This document shows, piece after piece, positions 32,684 to 45,951 of a DNA stretch of 64,000 nucleotides. Numbering within the stretch: position 1 is the first letter of the stretch; the number at the start of each line of letters is the position of its first letter. The notes beneath the pieces were generated by a model. The model was not told the DNA's origin, made no database searches, and saw nothing but the letters and a program-made list of their open reading frames with translations. Both the position numbers and the translations under genes were made by a program. Source of the stretch: Parachlorella kessleri (taxonomy: Eukaryota > Chlorophyta > Trebouxiophyceae > Chlorellales > Chlorellaceae); contig BBXU01000237.1 of assembly GCA_001598975.1 (NCBI GenBank), forward strand, positions 1 through 64,000, in the 5' to 3' direction.

Positions 32684-35600
32684 ATGGCGCACGCTTATGC
32701 ATGTCTAGATGGGATGCTGAGGCCCACCTTCGTCCCAAAGGGCCAGGCGTTCCGCCCTGCCAACAAGCAGCACAACGCAAGGCGGCCCCCAGTCGTGGCT
32801 GGCGAGGGCCGCTCTGCCAACCGCACCAAGTGGGCCACACCGGAGCTCTTGCCTGGCAGCGAGGCAGCCACAAGCCTGTTGGAAAGGGCCCTGCCAGAGG
32901 AGCAACAACAGTTGCCGCCTCAGCAGCAGGATGCGTCAGAGCTGGTGACTGTCGGCCAAACCCCAGGAGTGTCTAAGGTTTGTTCAGGGTACCTGGGGGG
33001 GCCGGTGATGCTGTACCAAGCTCTCCAGGAGCCAGAAACACCGCCCTGTGCTCGTCCCAAAGCTTTTATTAGTTTAATAGCTGAATAGGGCTTTGTAGAG
33101 GGTGGAGGAGCTGGGCGCACAGATTGCAGCACAGCGCAGCGCCAGCTGCTCTGCCACCATTTGCCGTTTCTGCGCTGCAGGTGTGGGACTGTGCTGCGGA
33201 GGTCCGCCCGCTCTTTGCCGACATCGACCGGCTGGTGCACCACAACCTCAAGCGGGTGCAGCAGGCCTTCCGGCGGGCGCGCATCGGGCCCCACCACTTT
33301 GCTGGCTCCACTGGCTATGGCCACGGGGACTTAGGCAGGACGGCGCTGGACGAGGTGACTAATGAGATGTTGCTGGTGGGAGGGGTGCTTGCAGGCGGCA
33401 GCAGCAGAAGCAGCAGCTTGCATATGTAAGTGGCCTGCATGGGCTGGGGAATTGAAAGGGTCTCTGTTGCTGGCTCTGTTGCTGGATGCGAGGACGGCTT
33501 GTAGCAAGGGGGGCCGGAGGAGGGAGGGGGGGTTGCAGCCAGCTGGCCCTTGGCAAGCGGCTCCTAACACTATGGTGTGGAGTGGTGTCTTGAAACGGCA
33601 CATTGCAATGTTATTGTTACTTGCTGCAATAAAAATTACTTGCTACACGCCCCCCTGGCGCCAGGTTTCCTTTCTGTCTTGCAGGTGGTGGCGGAGATCA
33701 TGGGTGCTGAGGCAGCCGCTGTGAGGGTCCAGTTTATGTCTGGCACACACGCCATCTCGGCTGCCTTGTTTGGCTGCTTACGACCGGGGGACGAGCTGTT
33801 GGCGGTGGCAGGCAGGTAAGAGGCCGGTTTGTGCCTCCAGAGGGCAGCGCCTAGCAGCACTGGGGGGCGGGTGGGTTGACAAGGCCGCACTGGTTTCCCT
33901 GCCGTTGGAGATGGGTTGGTGGAAGGGCTTATCAAGGTTGATGTGGATGAGCGCTGGGTGTGGGTGGGCTTTAAATTTGCGTCGCATGGACTGATCTGCA
34001 ACCCTTGAAGAAGTGCAACACAGACTGCATCTGGGCAACACAGTCACACCCGCCACGCAAGGTTGGTCCCACTGCCATCCTTGGTGGAATGCAGACTTAA
34101 CAACCTCTGTCTTCTGAAGCCCCTTATTGATACACCCATGAAGTGATCAGGGGGTCTTATAGGAAGGACATCAAGCGCCCAGGTCTACCTTCCCAGTCTC
34201 TCCCATGGCCTGACAGTACTGCCAGACCCCTAATATGCAGCCCCTACGACACCCTGGAGGAGGTGATAGGCCTGCGGGGCACCCCAGGCATCGGCAGCCT
34301 CATGGATTTTGGTGTCAGCTACCGCAAGCTGGACCTGGCGCCCTCCGGCAGCATCGACTGGGAAGCACTGGCAAGCGCCATCCGGCCAGGTGGGTGGCCT
34401 GGATGTGCTGCTGGGTGGCCTACTTCCTTCCAGCTTGGAGGTCATTATATGTGTGCCCAGCGAATGCTCTGTTTGCCTGGAGCTGGCACAGCTTGGCAGG
34501 CAGGTGCGTGAGGTGCACTCCGCCTACTCCCAAGGCCTGCTCTCGCACCTTGTAAGGGGCCCCCGTCCCTGCTGCTTCTTCTGTCCTTCGCACTCACCTG
34601 AACAGTTTAGTCTAGCAGCGTGCCATCATTGGCCCTGCTGCCCCGGCTCACTCGCCCTTGCCAGTCCCTCTGTTTAAGAGAGGAAGTTCCTAGGCGTTGT
34701 GGTACGCGCAGTTGGCAGCAGCAGCACCACCACCAGCCTCACTGTGGTACCAGCCCTGAGTAGCCTTGCAGCATATGACATGGGTGACGGTCAAGCCCTT
34801 CACGCTGACGCTGCAGAGACCAGGGTGGCCCAGATACAGCGGTCCTGCGGCTACGCCCTGCGGCCCACCTTAACTGTCGACGAGATTGGGCGGGCCACGG
34901 AGCTGATCAAGGCCCAGAACCCGAACGTGATCGTGGTGGTCGACAACTGCTATGGGGAGTTCACAGACGTCTGTGAACCACCTGCAGTAAGTCTCATGTA
35001 TAGTATAAGTCACCTTGGGAATGCATTTACCTACGGGAGAAATTCTAGTTGGGCTCCCCTGGTTTGTCCTCTTGACCTCAGCAACTGCTGGAATCACTGT
35101 GCTATCCTATGTGCCGTGCACCTTTCTTGAAACGTTCTACCGCAAGAGCTAGTTTGTGTTGCCCCTGCGGAGGTTGCTGCAGATGTGTCCATGATTGCTG
35201 ATGGCATGGGGACCGCTGATGCAGCATGGAAGTTATGTTGCGTGGTCTAGCATATGCCCCTAGAGCTAACATACACCTATTGATATCTAATTCTTCTCCT
35301 CTTGCAGGTTGGCGCGGACCTTTGCATGGGCAGCCTCATCAAGAACCCTGGCGGCACCATCGTCAGCGGCGGCGGCTACGTTGCGGGCCGGGCCGACCTT
35401 GTAGAGAGAGCTGTTGCACGGCTGAGCGCTCCTGGGGTGGGCATGGACGCGGGCTGTGTGCCTGGGGAGACGCTGCGGCTCATGTTCCAAGGTGCAGTGT
35501 AGGCGTGGCCTGGAGGGGTGGCGGGTGGTAGGTGGGTGGGTACTTATTGGGGTTGGGTTGCAAAGGTGAGAAGAGCAGCGTTGCTACTGTAAGGGCAGGG

Positions 35601-36999
35601 TTGACTTTGTGAAGAAGTTGGTGGCGCGGTAAACACTCCTCGCATGGCCATGGGGCCTTCTTGCTGGGGACAACCCAACGACCCGCAACTCCGGCGGAGA
35701 TCCTGCCATCCCATGGCTAGATGTGTGGCGCCTTGTCCTTGGGCCTTGTCCTGCAGGACTCTTCCTGGCTCCTCAGATGGTCGGCGAAGCGCTGAAGGGC
35801 GGCCGGCTGGCCGCGGCAGTGCTTGCCAGGGAAGGCTTCACTGTCATCCCGGCCCCAGGGCACTGCAAGCCCTGGTCTTTTATCACAGCGGTGGAGCTGG
35901 GGAGCCGCGAGCGCATGGAGGCGTTCTGCAAAGCTGTGCAGCGGTGCTGCCCTGTGGGGTCCTACATCCGGCCGGTGCCCGGTGAGACAGCACTCCTTGA
36001 TGTGTAGTGAGGGTGTCTCGCGCCGTCGATGGGACTTGGATGTATGAATATTTGTGGGGCGGGCTGTACGCGCATGGTGGCCTTCTGTGGGGCGGTACAG
36101 AAATGCTACGACATGAGGGTAGTTCGTCCACTTGACTTCCACTAAGGCACGATGCACGCCCTAATGCTGTTGGAGGTGGGCACGGTTTGGAGGAAAATGG
36201 TGCGGCAATTTGCAAGGCTGTGCACAGCAGCGGTGACATTGGGATGAGCCAGGGCATCCAAACAAACCCTTCGAGCGAAGGAGCAGTACCCAAGCATGCG
36301 TGACACGAACTGATCGGCAGTCTGTCACTGTGGTCCCTCTAGGTGTGACGCCCGGGTACGGCGACGAGGTCATCTTTGCTGACGGGACCTTCATTGATGG
36401 CAGCACAGCGGAGCTCAGTGCTGGTGGGTGACCTCGGCTGGCTTGGTGGGGTGCTTGTTAGGCTGCGCGGGAGAAAGCTGGCACAAGAATTGGTGGTCAC
36501 ATGGATGTGCAAATATTAGTCACCTGTCGCGCATTTTAGCTTTTCTGTAATCGCTCCAGTCCAGCCTGCAAGACACTTTCAATATCAACCGGCGAGGTAT
36601 CTCAGCGTGGGCAGCGCATGTGGCTTGCTGCCCCCGCCTGGGTACTTATATCGGCTCAAATGTCCAGCTCTCGCTGCATTGCTCTCTCCAGCCTCACCAA
36701 ACTGCACATAGTGGGAGCTGCATGGCTGCATGGGCGGAGGCCTGCGAGGGTATATAGCATTGTAACAAAGGTGGACCCTGTCCATATAGCAGTCGGCATG
36801 GCAGTGCAACGCATATGTGCATATGTAGTAGATTATCATCGCATGGTACGGTGCTGCCTTTGGGTGCCTTGCAGACGGCCCCATCCGGCCTCCATATGTG
36901 GTGTACTGCCAAGGTGGCACGCACTGGACCCACTGGGCGTACGTGCTGGAGTCGGCGGTGGCAGCCATGCGGGAGGCTGACGCTAAGCTTGCCAAATAG
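32684..36999 (+). CDS. PLP enzyme of the aluminium-resistance / methionine gamma-lyase-like family
   Basis: Nine exons (32684-32977, 33181-33354, 33685-33815, 34241-34389, 34817-34986, 35308-35491, 35757-35981, 36343-36423, 36875-36999) sum to 1533 nt, giving 510 residues with clean phases. The ATG sits in ACCATGG. The first 98 residues are an Arg/Ala/Gln-rich extension absent from bacterial relatives of about 410 residues, probably a plastid or mitochondrial leader. Family landmarks in order are 'HHFAGSTGYGHGDLGR', 'FMSGTHAISAALFGCLRPGD', 'IVVVDNCYGEFTD', the cofactor-lysine motif 'GSLIKNPGG', 'SGGGYVAGRADLVERA', 'PGVGMDAG' and 'GGTHWTHWAYVLESAV'. The lysine in 'LIKNPGG' should form the Schiff base with pyridoxal phosphate. 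The fold is that of Cys/Met-metabolism enzymes; the physiological substrate is not established. Confidence 0.9.
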
Positions 37000-37831
37000 T
37001 TGCTCAGCTCTGAAAGCACCCAGAGGAGGACGTCAGCATCTATGTATTTACTGTTCAGCAGGGTAGCACAGCGTGGTGTGTAGCAAGCTGGAGTGTCTCA
37101 GCGGGGCTTTCACGTATTGCTGCAGGTTTGTCTCGCCTGCAACGAAGCTTCCATCAATTTTACCTCGCGTGTTTATATAGCGGTCTGTTGCTTGCAGCCA
37201 CTGACATTCACACACCGCATGTTGCTCATCTCCATGCTTGCTACTGACTGCTGCCTTGCTGGCAACACAACCTTACAACTTTCGTACATTTATAAACAAA
37301 AAAAAGCAAGGAGGGACACAAGGTGACAGCCATGAAAAAGCGGTTTTCAGTTGAGTTCAACGCAGGTGTGCATTCGGGTAGACAGGAGCATGTCTGCAGA
37401 ACACTGTGGGGCCACTCACTGACGCTCAACGGATATGCCAACGGAGGAGCAACTGGCAGGCACGAGCTGCCAGGGACCAAGCGGAAACAAAAGACACAAG
37501 ACGCTAGGGACGCGCTGGGTCGAGCTTCAAGCGTTCCTCTGTTTTGCACACACAAGTATCACAATGCAGGGGTGCCCACGAAAGAGAAGCCAGGGGCGCA
37601 AGACGTCGCCAGATGACCCACTTCACTGTGAGTGCAGCAGCGCTTATGGCACACATGACGACTGCACGCAATCTGTTACATTGGATGGCGGCCTGCCCCC
37701 CTCCCACGCCCCTGCCACCTCTCCGCAAATTTTGACCCCACTTGCCCTCTACTCTCAACCCCAACTACCCTCAAACTAACATGGGTAGGTGCCCATACGG
37801 CTGCAGGACAGTTCCATGCTAGGAGCCCATT
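37000..37831. other. convergent intergenic interval
   Basis: About 830 bases between two converging 3' ends. It is likely all 3' UTR and spacer. Short open frames on both strands show no recognisable domain. Confidence 0.45.
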
Positions 37832-39564
37832 TCACTTCTTCTCAGGCGGGATTTCCTTTGACGCCGCGGTCTCAGACATCAAGCCAGCCTGGTCCAGCTT
37901 CTCGACAATCTTTTTGGTGGGGAAGATGCCCTGCAGCACAACAATACCGCCAATCTTCAGTCAATCCTGTACACCCTCCTCCCTTGATCGCATTGCCTGC
38001 CACCCCAAATAGTACTTGTCACGCGCCGCACCTCTTGTTGCCAGACTGTGTGGCCTGCGGGCCCTTGTACCTGTGCTTTGTCAGGGACATGTATTCCACG
38101 AAGGGCCAGCGCGCCTACCCTAGCGGCCACCCTTACTGAATGTTAAACTACTGCTTGGAAGTGTTGCTGACTTGCCTGCATGGGGCGATCTCCCTCCATC
38201 AGCCCAGCCGCCTCGGCTGTCTTGCGGCCATACGCTGCAGCACAGCAGCAAGTATATTGCTCGCAACAACACAGAATCAGGCAAGCCCCAATGCCTAACT
38301 GTACCCAGCCCTGTTTGCACAGTTCCCCCCTACCGGAGGTATCTCGACTCTGTTTGCATTGCCTGCCCACTATCCACAACTACGGTGCACCTCTACCTCT
38401 CATCTGCTTGCATGATCTGCCACTATGAGCAAACACAGCTATCAGATGAGTCAGATGAGCAATGTGGGGGTCAGCGGTAGCCTATAACAGCCTGGCATGT
38501 CAGTCTCCACTCGCCCACACCCAGCAACGGCTCTTCAAATACTCTAATGCACATGCTTACACTCTTTAGCAAACGCCTCCGACTTCTCTGCGAGCTCAGC
38601 GTGCCGACCCTCTTCGGGTAGACCTGCAGCACAGCACGAAAAGTCTGATTGGGTGGCGTTGTTGCGGTAGGCAGAGGTATCTTACCTTCTTGCGTGCTTT
38701 CCTTCCGCCTTCCATTATTTGCTAAAGCCAAGGAAAGCAAGCATGGGAGGCGAAGCCATAAAATCTCACCGCCTGGTCCCCCTTCATGGGCCTGCCAGTG
38801 TGTCCCTACCAACCAGTACACCTGCCATCGTCAACCACCACTAGCAAACTTTTCGCTGCGGTCAGCCAGACTGATACCAAGGGGCCATGCAGCCATGCAT
38901 CAACCACCAGCAGCAAAAATTGCCGCTGCGGTCAGCCAGACTGAAACCACGGGGCCATGCACCCATGCGGGTGGCTTTCTACAACAGTGCTGCATCATAG
39001 TGAAATGCCTAGGAAACAGGCACGACGGTGCACGTTGGACTAGTTGCGGGACTACAGACTGCACGACAGGGACATGAAACCCGACAGAAGTCCCTCAACA
39101 GCCCCCAATGCCCCCTGCCCCCTGCTATTTCGGGACCCACTGCTGCCATCCCATTCCAACTCACCCGAAGTGCGTCGCTCTGAGTCGAACAGCAACGTGT
39201 GGTCATTCTTCTGTTTGCGATACCACCAAACAACCATGGAGCCAGCAGTAACCGCAGTCAGTGCAATAACGGGGATATTCCGGCCTGCACAGCAAGTCCA
39301 ATGGTAAACTGGTGGAGTGCAACTTGCAAGCATAAGCAGAAACAGGCTGCACCACTGCAGCGGAACCCTCCCAAGCCCACCTGAAGACTCAACACCTCGC
39401 TCTGTGATACAGCCTCACTCTCTAGTCCTCCAGTATTGTGTGGTTGCGCCCAGTCAAGCCAATCAGGACACAGGGAACGCACCTTCCAACATCCGCATTC
39501 CAGCCACAGCGTGCTTTGTTTGATCAGGGAAGCCCTTGGGCGCGCCGCTCATGTTGCCGCTCAT
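37832..39564 (-). CDS. 140-aa single-pass membrane protein, unknown
   Basis: Five very small exons (39483-39564, 39165-39284, 38561-38623, 38176-38234, 37832-37930) give 423 nt with consistent phases, ending in TGA at 37832-37834. The start is 'MSGNMSGAPKGFPDQTK'. A single hydrophobic helix, 'IPVIALTAVTAGSMVVWWY', is followed at once by 'RKQKND', so the charged C-terminal part probably faces the cytosol or matrix. The C-terminal half is helical and charged ('EEGRHAELAEKSEAFAKE', 'KIVEKLDQAGLM'). The fourth exon ends CAG|GCAAGT, a GC donor. Size and layout resemble small accessory subunits of mitochondrial complexes, but no family was recognised. Confidence 0.68.
38831..38968. repeat. 69-bp tandem duplication in intron of the 140-aa protein gene
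   Basis: Two adjacent copies begin TCAACCACCA at 38831 and 38900. They share GCTGCGGTCAGCCAGACTGA and a following GGGGCCATGC block with few differences. The repeat lies in the intron between the exons at 38623 and 39165 and is non-coding. Confidence 0.85.
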
Positions 39565-40509
39565 CTTGCTTTTGCCAGTGGTGGTGAAGCGCCTGCGCTC
39601 AATACGACACTCGACAGAAGGGCCCTTTAAGACAAGTAAGTAAATAGAAGATAGCCTATGAATGTAACTTGAGAGCTAGGATATGTTGAAGGCCTGCGAA
39701 AACGAGGCATATGAAGTCGAGCTGCACCCGTGAGGTAGCTGTGCTGGACCGGACAGGGCGCGGAAATGGCGCCAGGCTGGGGCCAAACTAAAAGGTTTTG
39801 GACACGGATCGGTCGTTGGATGTGCACCCCTTGTGCCAGGCATCGCATCGCTGCTTTCTTGTACAGGGCCTAGCAGTGACCCGTCTGAACGAACGGATTT
39901 AAGGTGGTGCACTACAGCCGAACGCATTCACTTTGACGACTAATTTCTTCTGGAGCCGCCGTAGGTTTGTTTTTTGTTGTTTGTACTTCGCCCTAAGGCG
40001 CATGTCAGGCATGTGGCAACGGCAAGTGGAACTGAAGCGGAGAGCTGGAGAGCACTTGAAAAAGCTAACAGTTGATATTAGACTGGGACCAACGGAGATA
40101 CGACAGATGACTGCGCATCCTTTGGGGGTAGACTAATGGGGTTACATCATGAGCCTGCAGTGTGTCGTCCTCCCACTGAATCCTAAATAATCACTGGCTA
40201 TTAGACTTGTATAGTACCGTGTGGTGGGACACGGTGGTGACTTGCCGCCTGGGCATTGCTCCCGTAAGGGCTACTGATCACCGAGTGTTCGCAGCACTAA
40301 CAGAAACGAGTGGGTCAATGGTGCCTCCGACTAGACTTTAGTGGTTTGGACAACCAGCTACCAAGCAAGGTGAGTCACTGGGCTGTGTATTAGCCTGCCT
40401 GTCCGCGTCTGCAATGCCCACGCGATGAGCTGACACGTGCCACGAGAGACGGCTGCAGAGCCCTGCCCCAGTTTCCCCTTGGCTGGCTCACCTCACCTAG
40501 CATAGCAGC
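39565..40509. promoter_or_regulatory. divergent promoter interval, 140-aa protein / SEC14-like gene
   Basis: About 945 bases between divergent start codons. It is assigned by position; no specific element was recognised. Confidence 0.45.
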
Positions 40510-43500
40510 ATGAGGGCCTACCTTAAGAACAAGGTGTCCGCGCTCAGTGATAGCATGAGCGACCTGATGGGCAGCGAAAAGGCGAGCTATGTCACAGCTG
40601 GGGATGGCAGACTGAAGGCGTAGTTGCAAGCAGGACTAGAAAGGGGGTTGGCGTCAAGGGTCTATACAGCACCCTCCTCCCTTGGTCGCTGCAAGAAGCT
40701 GGGTGACCCAGGCGGATGCATACCTTGGTTGTTGTGGGAGGTGGTGCAGTGGTGGGAGCTAGTGCATTTCTCACCAAATAATGAACCGGGAAGCCACTTG
40801 GGGGTGTGCAAGGACACGGAGAGCCTTGGACTAGGCATGCTTGAGAGGTTGTCATACACTTGCGGCATAAGTGATGTGGGCTAACCAAACTACCAAGCTT
40901 AGCTACCAGTCAATCATTGCAGAGAATCCCCATGGGCTGCCTTGCACTGAAGATTTCTTCTCACCCCGTTTTAGGCTTCTTCGTGTCCGTTGGCCATCTA
41001 TGCGTCCTGGTTGTGCTCGCGCAGCTGCAACTGGGTTCAGATCGGTCTTGATAATGACATAGGGAACCTTGATTGCAGGGGTAGCATTCCCGTTCTTGTG
41101 TCTGCTGCACGGCACCTGTTGATGTTGCGGGGGTTGTTGATCTTGCAGGAGGACGCAGCGCCTCATCCTGCCGTAAGCCCCGCCAGCCCCAGGGACAAAG
41201 CCATGGTGAAGCAGTGGGGTGTGACCCGAGCACAAGAGGTGGGTATCGAATGCTGTGGACCCCTGAGGGTGCCCAGCAGGAGAAAGCACAACCTGCTCAT
41301 GGCATCTGATTCTGTGCTGCTGGCAGGAATTGCTAAGGCAGCCCACTGATGGGACACTGGTGGCTGCGAGGTAGCAGTTGGCGCTTGATACCTGGTTCCC
41401 ATATGCGCATGCGAGCACTGCTGTCCCACAACCGGCAAATGGCTGGACTGTCATTTGGGTGGCGCCGGGGTATAGCATCTGAGCTGGTTGTGGGGTGTCT
41501 GTCATCTGCAGGCTGCCCTGATTGAGCGGTTTAGGCAGGAGCTTCAAGCAGAGCTTAACCCGCTGCCACCATCCACAGGTAGGAGGTGACATGCGTTATT
41601 GTGAAAAAACAATCTCACACCGTTCACGGGAGTCTGGGTTTGTGGTGAATAAGCTACAATGCACGTGGCAGCAATGGGTCAGACAGCAGATTGCCGGGTC
41701 CCAGGTGTGTGAGTTAGCAAAGCAGAGGGTAGGGAAACAAGCAATTTGGGAGCGTACTGCTTTGTGGGGAGAATGGGCGTTTAGATGCTTGCGGGCCCTC
41801 TGGCATTGTGACCGTGGCCGCGGCAGTGCCCAGACTGTTTTTGGAAGACAAGAGTTGTTTGTGTGACAGCGCATGGCCGCCTCGCAACATCAGGGAGTGC
41901 CAATTCTGATGTTCCATGTCGCCTTCATCCTCCTGGCAGATTTACTGACCTTGCAGTGCTTTCTGTGAACGAGGAAAACTCACAATAGGCGGTCGGTCAG
42001 TGCCGCTTGCAAAGGTTGTCTTGGCAGGACCTTCTCGTCTTCCCCTTGTGCCTGACAAGCACAACCTCTGGTGCCATCTGTAGTTGCTGCAGACCAGTAA
42101 GCGCAGGGAGCGCAGTGAGCAAGGCCAACACTAGTAGGGCTCATACATGTTTAAACGACCTGCTTAATTCCCTAACCCCATGCGCCTCACCTGCAGATAA
42201 ACTGACACTGCGGCGTTTTCTGCGGGCCCGAAAGCACAGCCTGAGTAAGGCCAAGGGCATGTTCCTGGATCAGCTGGAGTGGCGGAAGGCAAACGATGTG
42301 GACAGCGTGCTGCATGGGTTCAAGTTTGAGGAGCGGGATCGCTTTTTCGAGTACTACCCTGAAGGTAAGTTTTTTCTTTTTGGGCCTGTCACATGTGCTC
42401 GTTAGGCATGGTGACCTAGGCGTCAGCACAATGGCCCCAAAATTCTCATGGTCAGATGCTGCAGCCAATTGTGCGCTACCGCCTTGGAGCAGCGGTTGAA
42501 GATGCAGCTGTTTGTCAGGTAGCTTAGGCTCAGGGTATTTGCTGACTGGAAAATAGAAATTTTGCAAGGAGGGTTGTTAGTGGGCACGGTGTAAGAGTGA
42601 ACCCAGCGGTGCTTCCCCTGCTGCAGTGTGAGCGATATAATATGCTTTGCCGGGGATCTTCTATGCCAGACCTGTTGGTTGATAGGAACTGCTCTACTTG
42701 TGCAAACAGGCTTCATGAGTACAGAATCTATGATGCGGCCGGGATACATACAAGGGGTGCTGCTCGGCCAAGCAAGCGCTGCCCTTGCACGCAGGCTTCT
42801 ATGGTACGGACCGCCTGGGGCGGCCAGTGTATGTGCAGCAGCCGGGGAAGGTGAACACAGATGAGCTGTGGAAGTTCACCACCATGGAGCGATGCGTGCG
42901 GTATCACATACAGGTGGGATGCTGATCTGATGTCTGCTTGGTTGCAATGTGAGGTACTCACATATGACTACTCATATATGACATGGTGACTGCAAAGCCT
43001 GCGTTTGGCTGGGCGGCAACTTGCCCAGCCTGGGTCTACGGCTCAGGTGAATAGTGAAATAATAGCGTAGCACTCGGGCAAGTTCATGTGCGATATTTGT
43101 GGCTTGCGTCCTTCCCACACTGTACCTCAGCGTCAGATTTGCACAGCATCATGTACAGGAAAGCAATCCTAGTTGCCCTTGATGCGAGTAGCATCAGATC
43201 GTCCACCTCCCCACCTCCACCCCTGCCTTACTGCAGCAACAAGAGCGATACCTGAATGTGGTGCTGCCCTCAGCTTCGCTGGCCTCTGGGAAAATCCAGG
43301 AGCAGAGCATTGTGCTATTAGACATGGACGGTGAGTGGCATGCAGCTTGCTGGTGTAGATTGACTGGTTTCCTTGCTGCACAGGCGGCCCCCCCATATCA
43401 ACGGTCCGGCAAGCTGCACCAGAGAGCAAATGCTATCTGGCACTTGCTCTGTTATGTCGAACATGCAAGAGGCAAAGACTTGCTGTCAGGGGTACTGCTG

Positions 43501-45442
43501 TGTGCGTTCCGCCCCCGGGTCCAAAAAATAGTGGTTGAGATAGTTGTTGGAATGCGTGGAGTCGTCCCAGAACATTAGCACCTGCTGCAACAATGTGCTG
43601 GCTGTGGCATGCGCATGCACAGAGGAGCGGTGTAAGCCAGGGGCCTCTCGTCCAGGCCTGCTTCGTACCGACCACCTCCTTCTGTTGCCTGACCTGGGTT
43701 GTGGTGTGTTTCTTCAGGTGTGGGCGTCAGCACGCTGACTGGGGAGGTCCGCAAGATCCTAGCATTGATCATGGAGATTGACCAGGTGGGTGATGATTGA
43801 CCAGGTGGGTGATGATTGACCAGGTGACTCATGGGTGTTGTCATGAAGCATGTGCCTAACGCCGATAACGTGGTAGCACCCTGCTGCGCACGATACTGGC
43901 ACTGATCATGGGGAGTGACCAGGTGGGTGATAACTTATGGAAGAGTTCCATAACAAACCAACTGTTGCTGACGGCCTGTGCACCAGTTGTGGGCACTCTT
44001 CACCGGGGCATGCCTCCTATCCCGCCCCTTCGACTGTGTGTGCAGGACAACTACCCAGAGCTGATGTATAAGACGCTCATCATCAATGCACCCACCACCT
44101 TCCGTGTGCTGTGGGCAATGGTGCGCCACCTTATGGATGCGCGGACACAGGCAAAAATAGAGGTGAGAGTTATTAGGGGCCGCTGGTAAGCACAGCACTT
44201 GTGGGCCGTAGCCAGTGCTCCTGCGTTATGCACCATGTTGTGGCAGCGCTCTTGGCCGCCGACACATGAGAAGATTGCTGCAGATCTTATACACTGGGAC
44301 AAGCGTTGAAGCCTTCAGGATTGAGAGAGTTGGGTTACAGGGGATGCAACGGCTGGGTTTAGGAACCAAGGTGCATCGGCCTTGTTCAAGCCGGCTGAAG
44401 GTTGAGGGAGTGTTTCATGCAGTGTTCCCAGCTGTCTGTGCAATTTTAGTGCTCCCAGCAGGTAGCCCTGCCGAGGTGCAGGCACGCGGTGCTCCTTACG
44501 TCTCATGCAGGGGTGTGGCCCTCTTGGGAGCTGGACTGCGCCTTTGCACGTGCGTGGCAGCAAGCTCACATGGCATCTGGGAACCTGATGCACCTATGCG
44601 TGCGTGCATGCGTGCGTGCGTAGTAAGCTATCACTTCCCATGGGTTTGCAGGTGCTCCCAGCGGATTACCATGCGGAGCTGCAGGCCTACATCGCACCCG
44701 AGAACTTGATGCAGCAGTATGGCGGTAGCAACCCTGCGCCACTCATCAAGGAACCAGGGCCCTGGCAGGTGGGTGGGTGGACGGGCACTCTTTTAGGAAC
44801 TTCGCTGGAGGCGCCCCGAGCTAGGAGCGTTCTATGGCAGCGGGCACATGATGCGAGGACTAGAGTTTGTGCTGGTTATGGTACTGGTACTGGTCTGGCA
44901 GCGTGCACGCTCGTGCTGTGGAAATGGATGGCTCTCTGCATAGTATTAGAATGCACGGCACAGGTGGCCAGTCATTGTCTTCAGCTACTTTCTGATGCTG
45001 CATGTTAGCGGCCCTTAGCTGGCAGCTACGACACACTGTCACTGCAAGAGGTGCATTTGGGCGCTCGTTCATCTACATAAACCTTCACCTTTTGCAGGAC
45101 GCCAAGATTAAGGCGGAGCTGGGCCACAAGGGCAAGGACTGGGCCCAGGGGCTGCCATCATTCGACGAGGCACCTGGGGGCGTAGAAATAGAGCGGCGCC
45201 ACAGTGCGTCTGTGCCTGCCACGGTCCTGGCTGGAGATGTTGATGAGAGGCTGCCTGCTGGAGTTGGCGGCGGTCAGGGGGGTGGTGAAGGGGGACTGGT
45301 GCGGGCCGCACAGGATGCTGATACAAGGAGTGTACAAGGGGAGGTGTGGGGCAGCGGCGGGCAGCAAGCAAGGAGCGGCAGCGGGGGTAGCCGCAGCAGC
45401 AGCAGCGGCGGCAGCCCTGGCGGAAACAGGTTGCATACCTAG
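40510..45442 (+). CDS. SEC14-type (CRAL-TRIO) lipid-transfer protein
   Basis: Ten exons (40510-40581, 41149-41238, 41512-41578, 42197-42364, 42795-42913, 43237-43330, 43718-43785, 44046-44162, 44652-44768, 45098-45442) total 1257 nt, giving 418 residues. The N-terminal CRAL-TRIO segment has 'LRRFLRARKHSLSKAKGMF'. The lipid-binding domain reads 'FYGTDRLGRPVYVQQPGKV', 'SIVLLDMDGVGVSTLTGEV', 'DNYPELMYKTLIINAPTTFR' and 'YIAPENLMQQYGG', matching yeast Sec14 landmarks. Such proteins bind phosphatidylinositol and phosphatidylcholine and couple lipid metabolism to Golgi traffic. The last 115 residues are a Gly/Ser-rich tail. Exon 1 is an inference: it needs a GC donor (AAG|GCGAGC) at 40582. Other exons have canonical borders. 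A partial copy of exon 7 lies in the following intron. Confidence 0.9.
43741..43930 (+). repeat. partial copies of SEC14 exon 7 end and donor
   Basis: The exon 7 end (CGCAAGATCCTAGC ... ATTGACCAG plus GTGGGTGATGATTG) is followed by two further GACCAGGTG copies by 43826. A larger imperfect copy sits at about 43888-43930, where CGCACGATACTGGC parallels the exon and GACCAG|GTGGGTG again ends in a donor. The far copy has substitutions. Confidence 0.78.
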
Positions 45443-45951
45443 CTTGTGAGGTGTGGCTAGTTGGGTTTGCGCTGATGTAGCAGTCCTGACTTGTTGTTAC
45501 AGAAGTGAGTGTGAGTTTCTGTTGTTGGCAGGGCTTGCTTGACATGGTGACCGCCTTTTTGTACTTGTACGCCAGGCGTTGTCAGGCAGTACCTGCGTGT
45601 AAGAACACGATGCCTCAGCACGCCAGTGGCACCCTACCACGATGTTGGCAACGGAAGGAAAGTTGGTTGCTTCAGTAAGCCAGCACGCCGCCGCACGTAT
45701 CAGATGCTTATCGCTTTCCTCAACCATACTTGGTTGATGAGTTGCAGGAAGGCAGATGGCATCGATTTTTGGAGCTAGGTAAGCCATGGGGCACGTCTTC
45801 TGCGTTTCGGTTTTTGGTTGGGCAGGAGTATGGTCATGCAAAGGCGCTGGCGGGACAAGTGGCCACAAGCAGATTTAGATGCTTGCAGCTTGGCCCCAGC
45901 AATCCGGCAGGGAGGTGCTCAGTGTCTGGAGGCGTTATTGGTTGTTTTGTT
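45443..45951. other. spacer between SEC14-like gene and F-box/LRR gene 1
   Basis: About 500 bases with the SEC14 3' UTR and the 5' region of the first F-box gene. Parts recur at 48865-49060 and near 50105-50200, showing that this spacer was duplicated with its neighbours. Confidence 0.6.

Noticed and set aside
44595..44622. TGCG/TGCA alternating run near a SEC14 exon
   Set aside because: A short simple repeat in an intron, without evidence of function.
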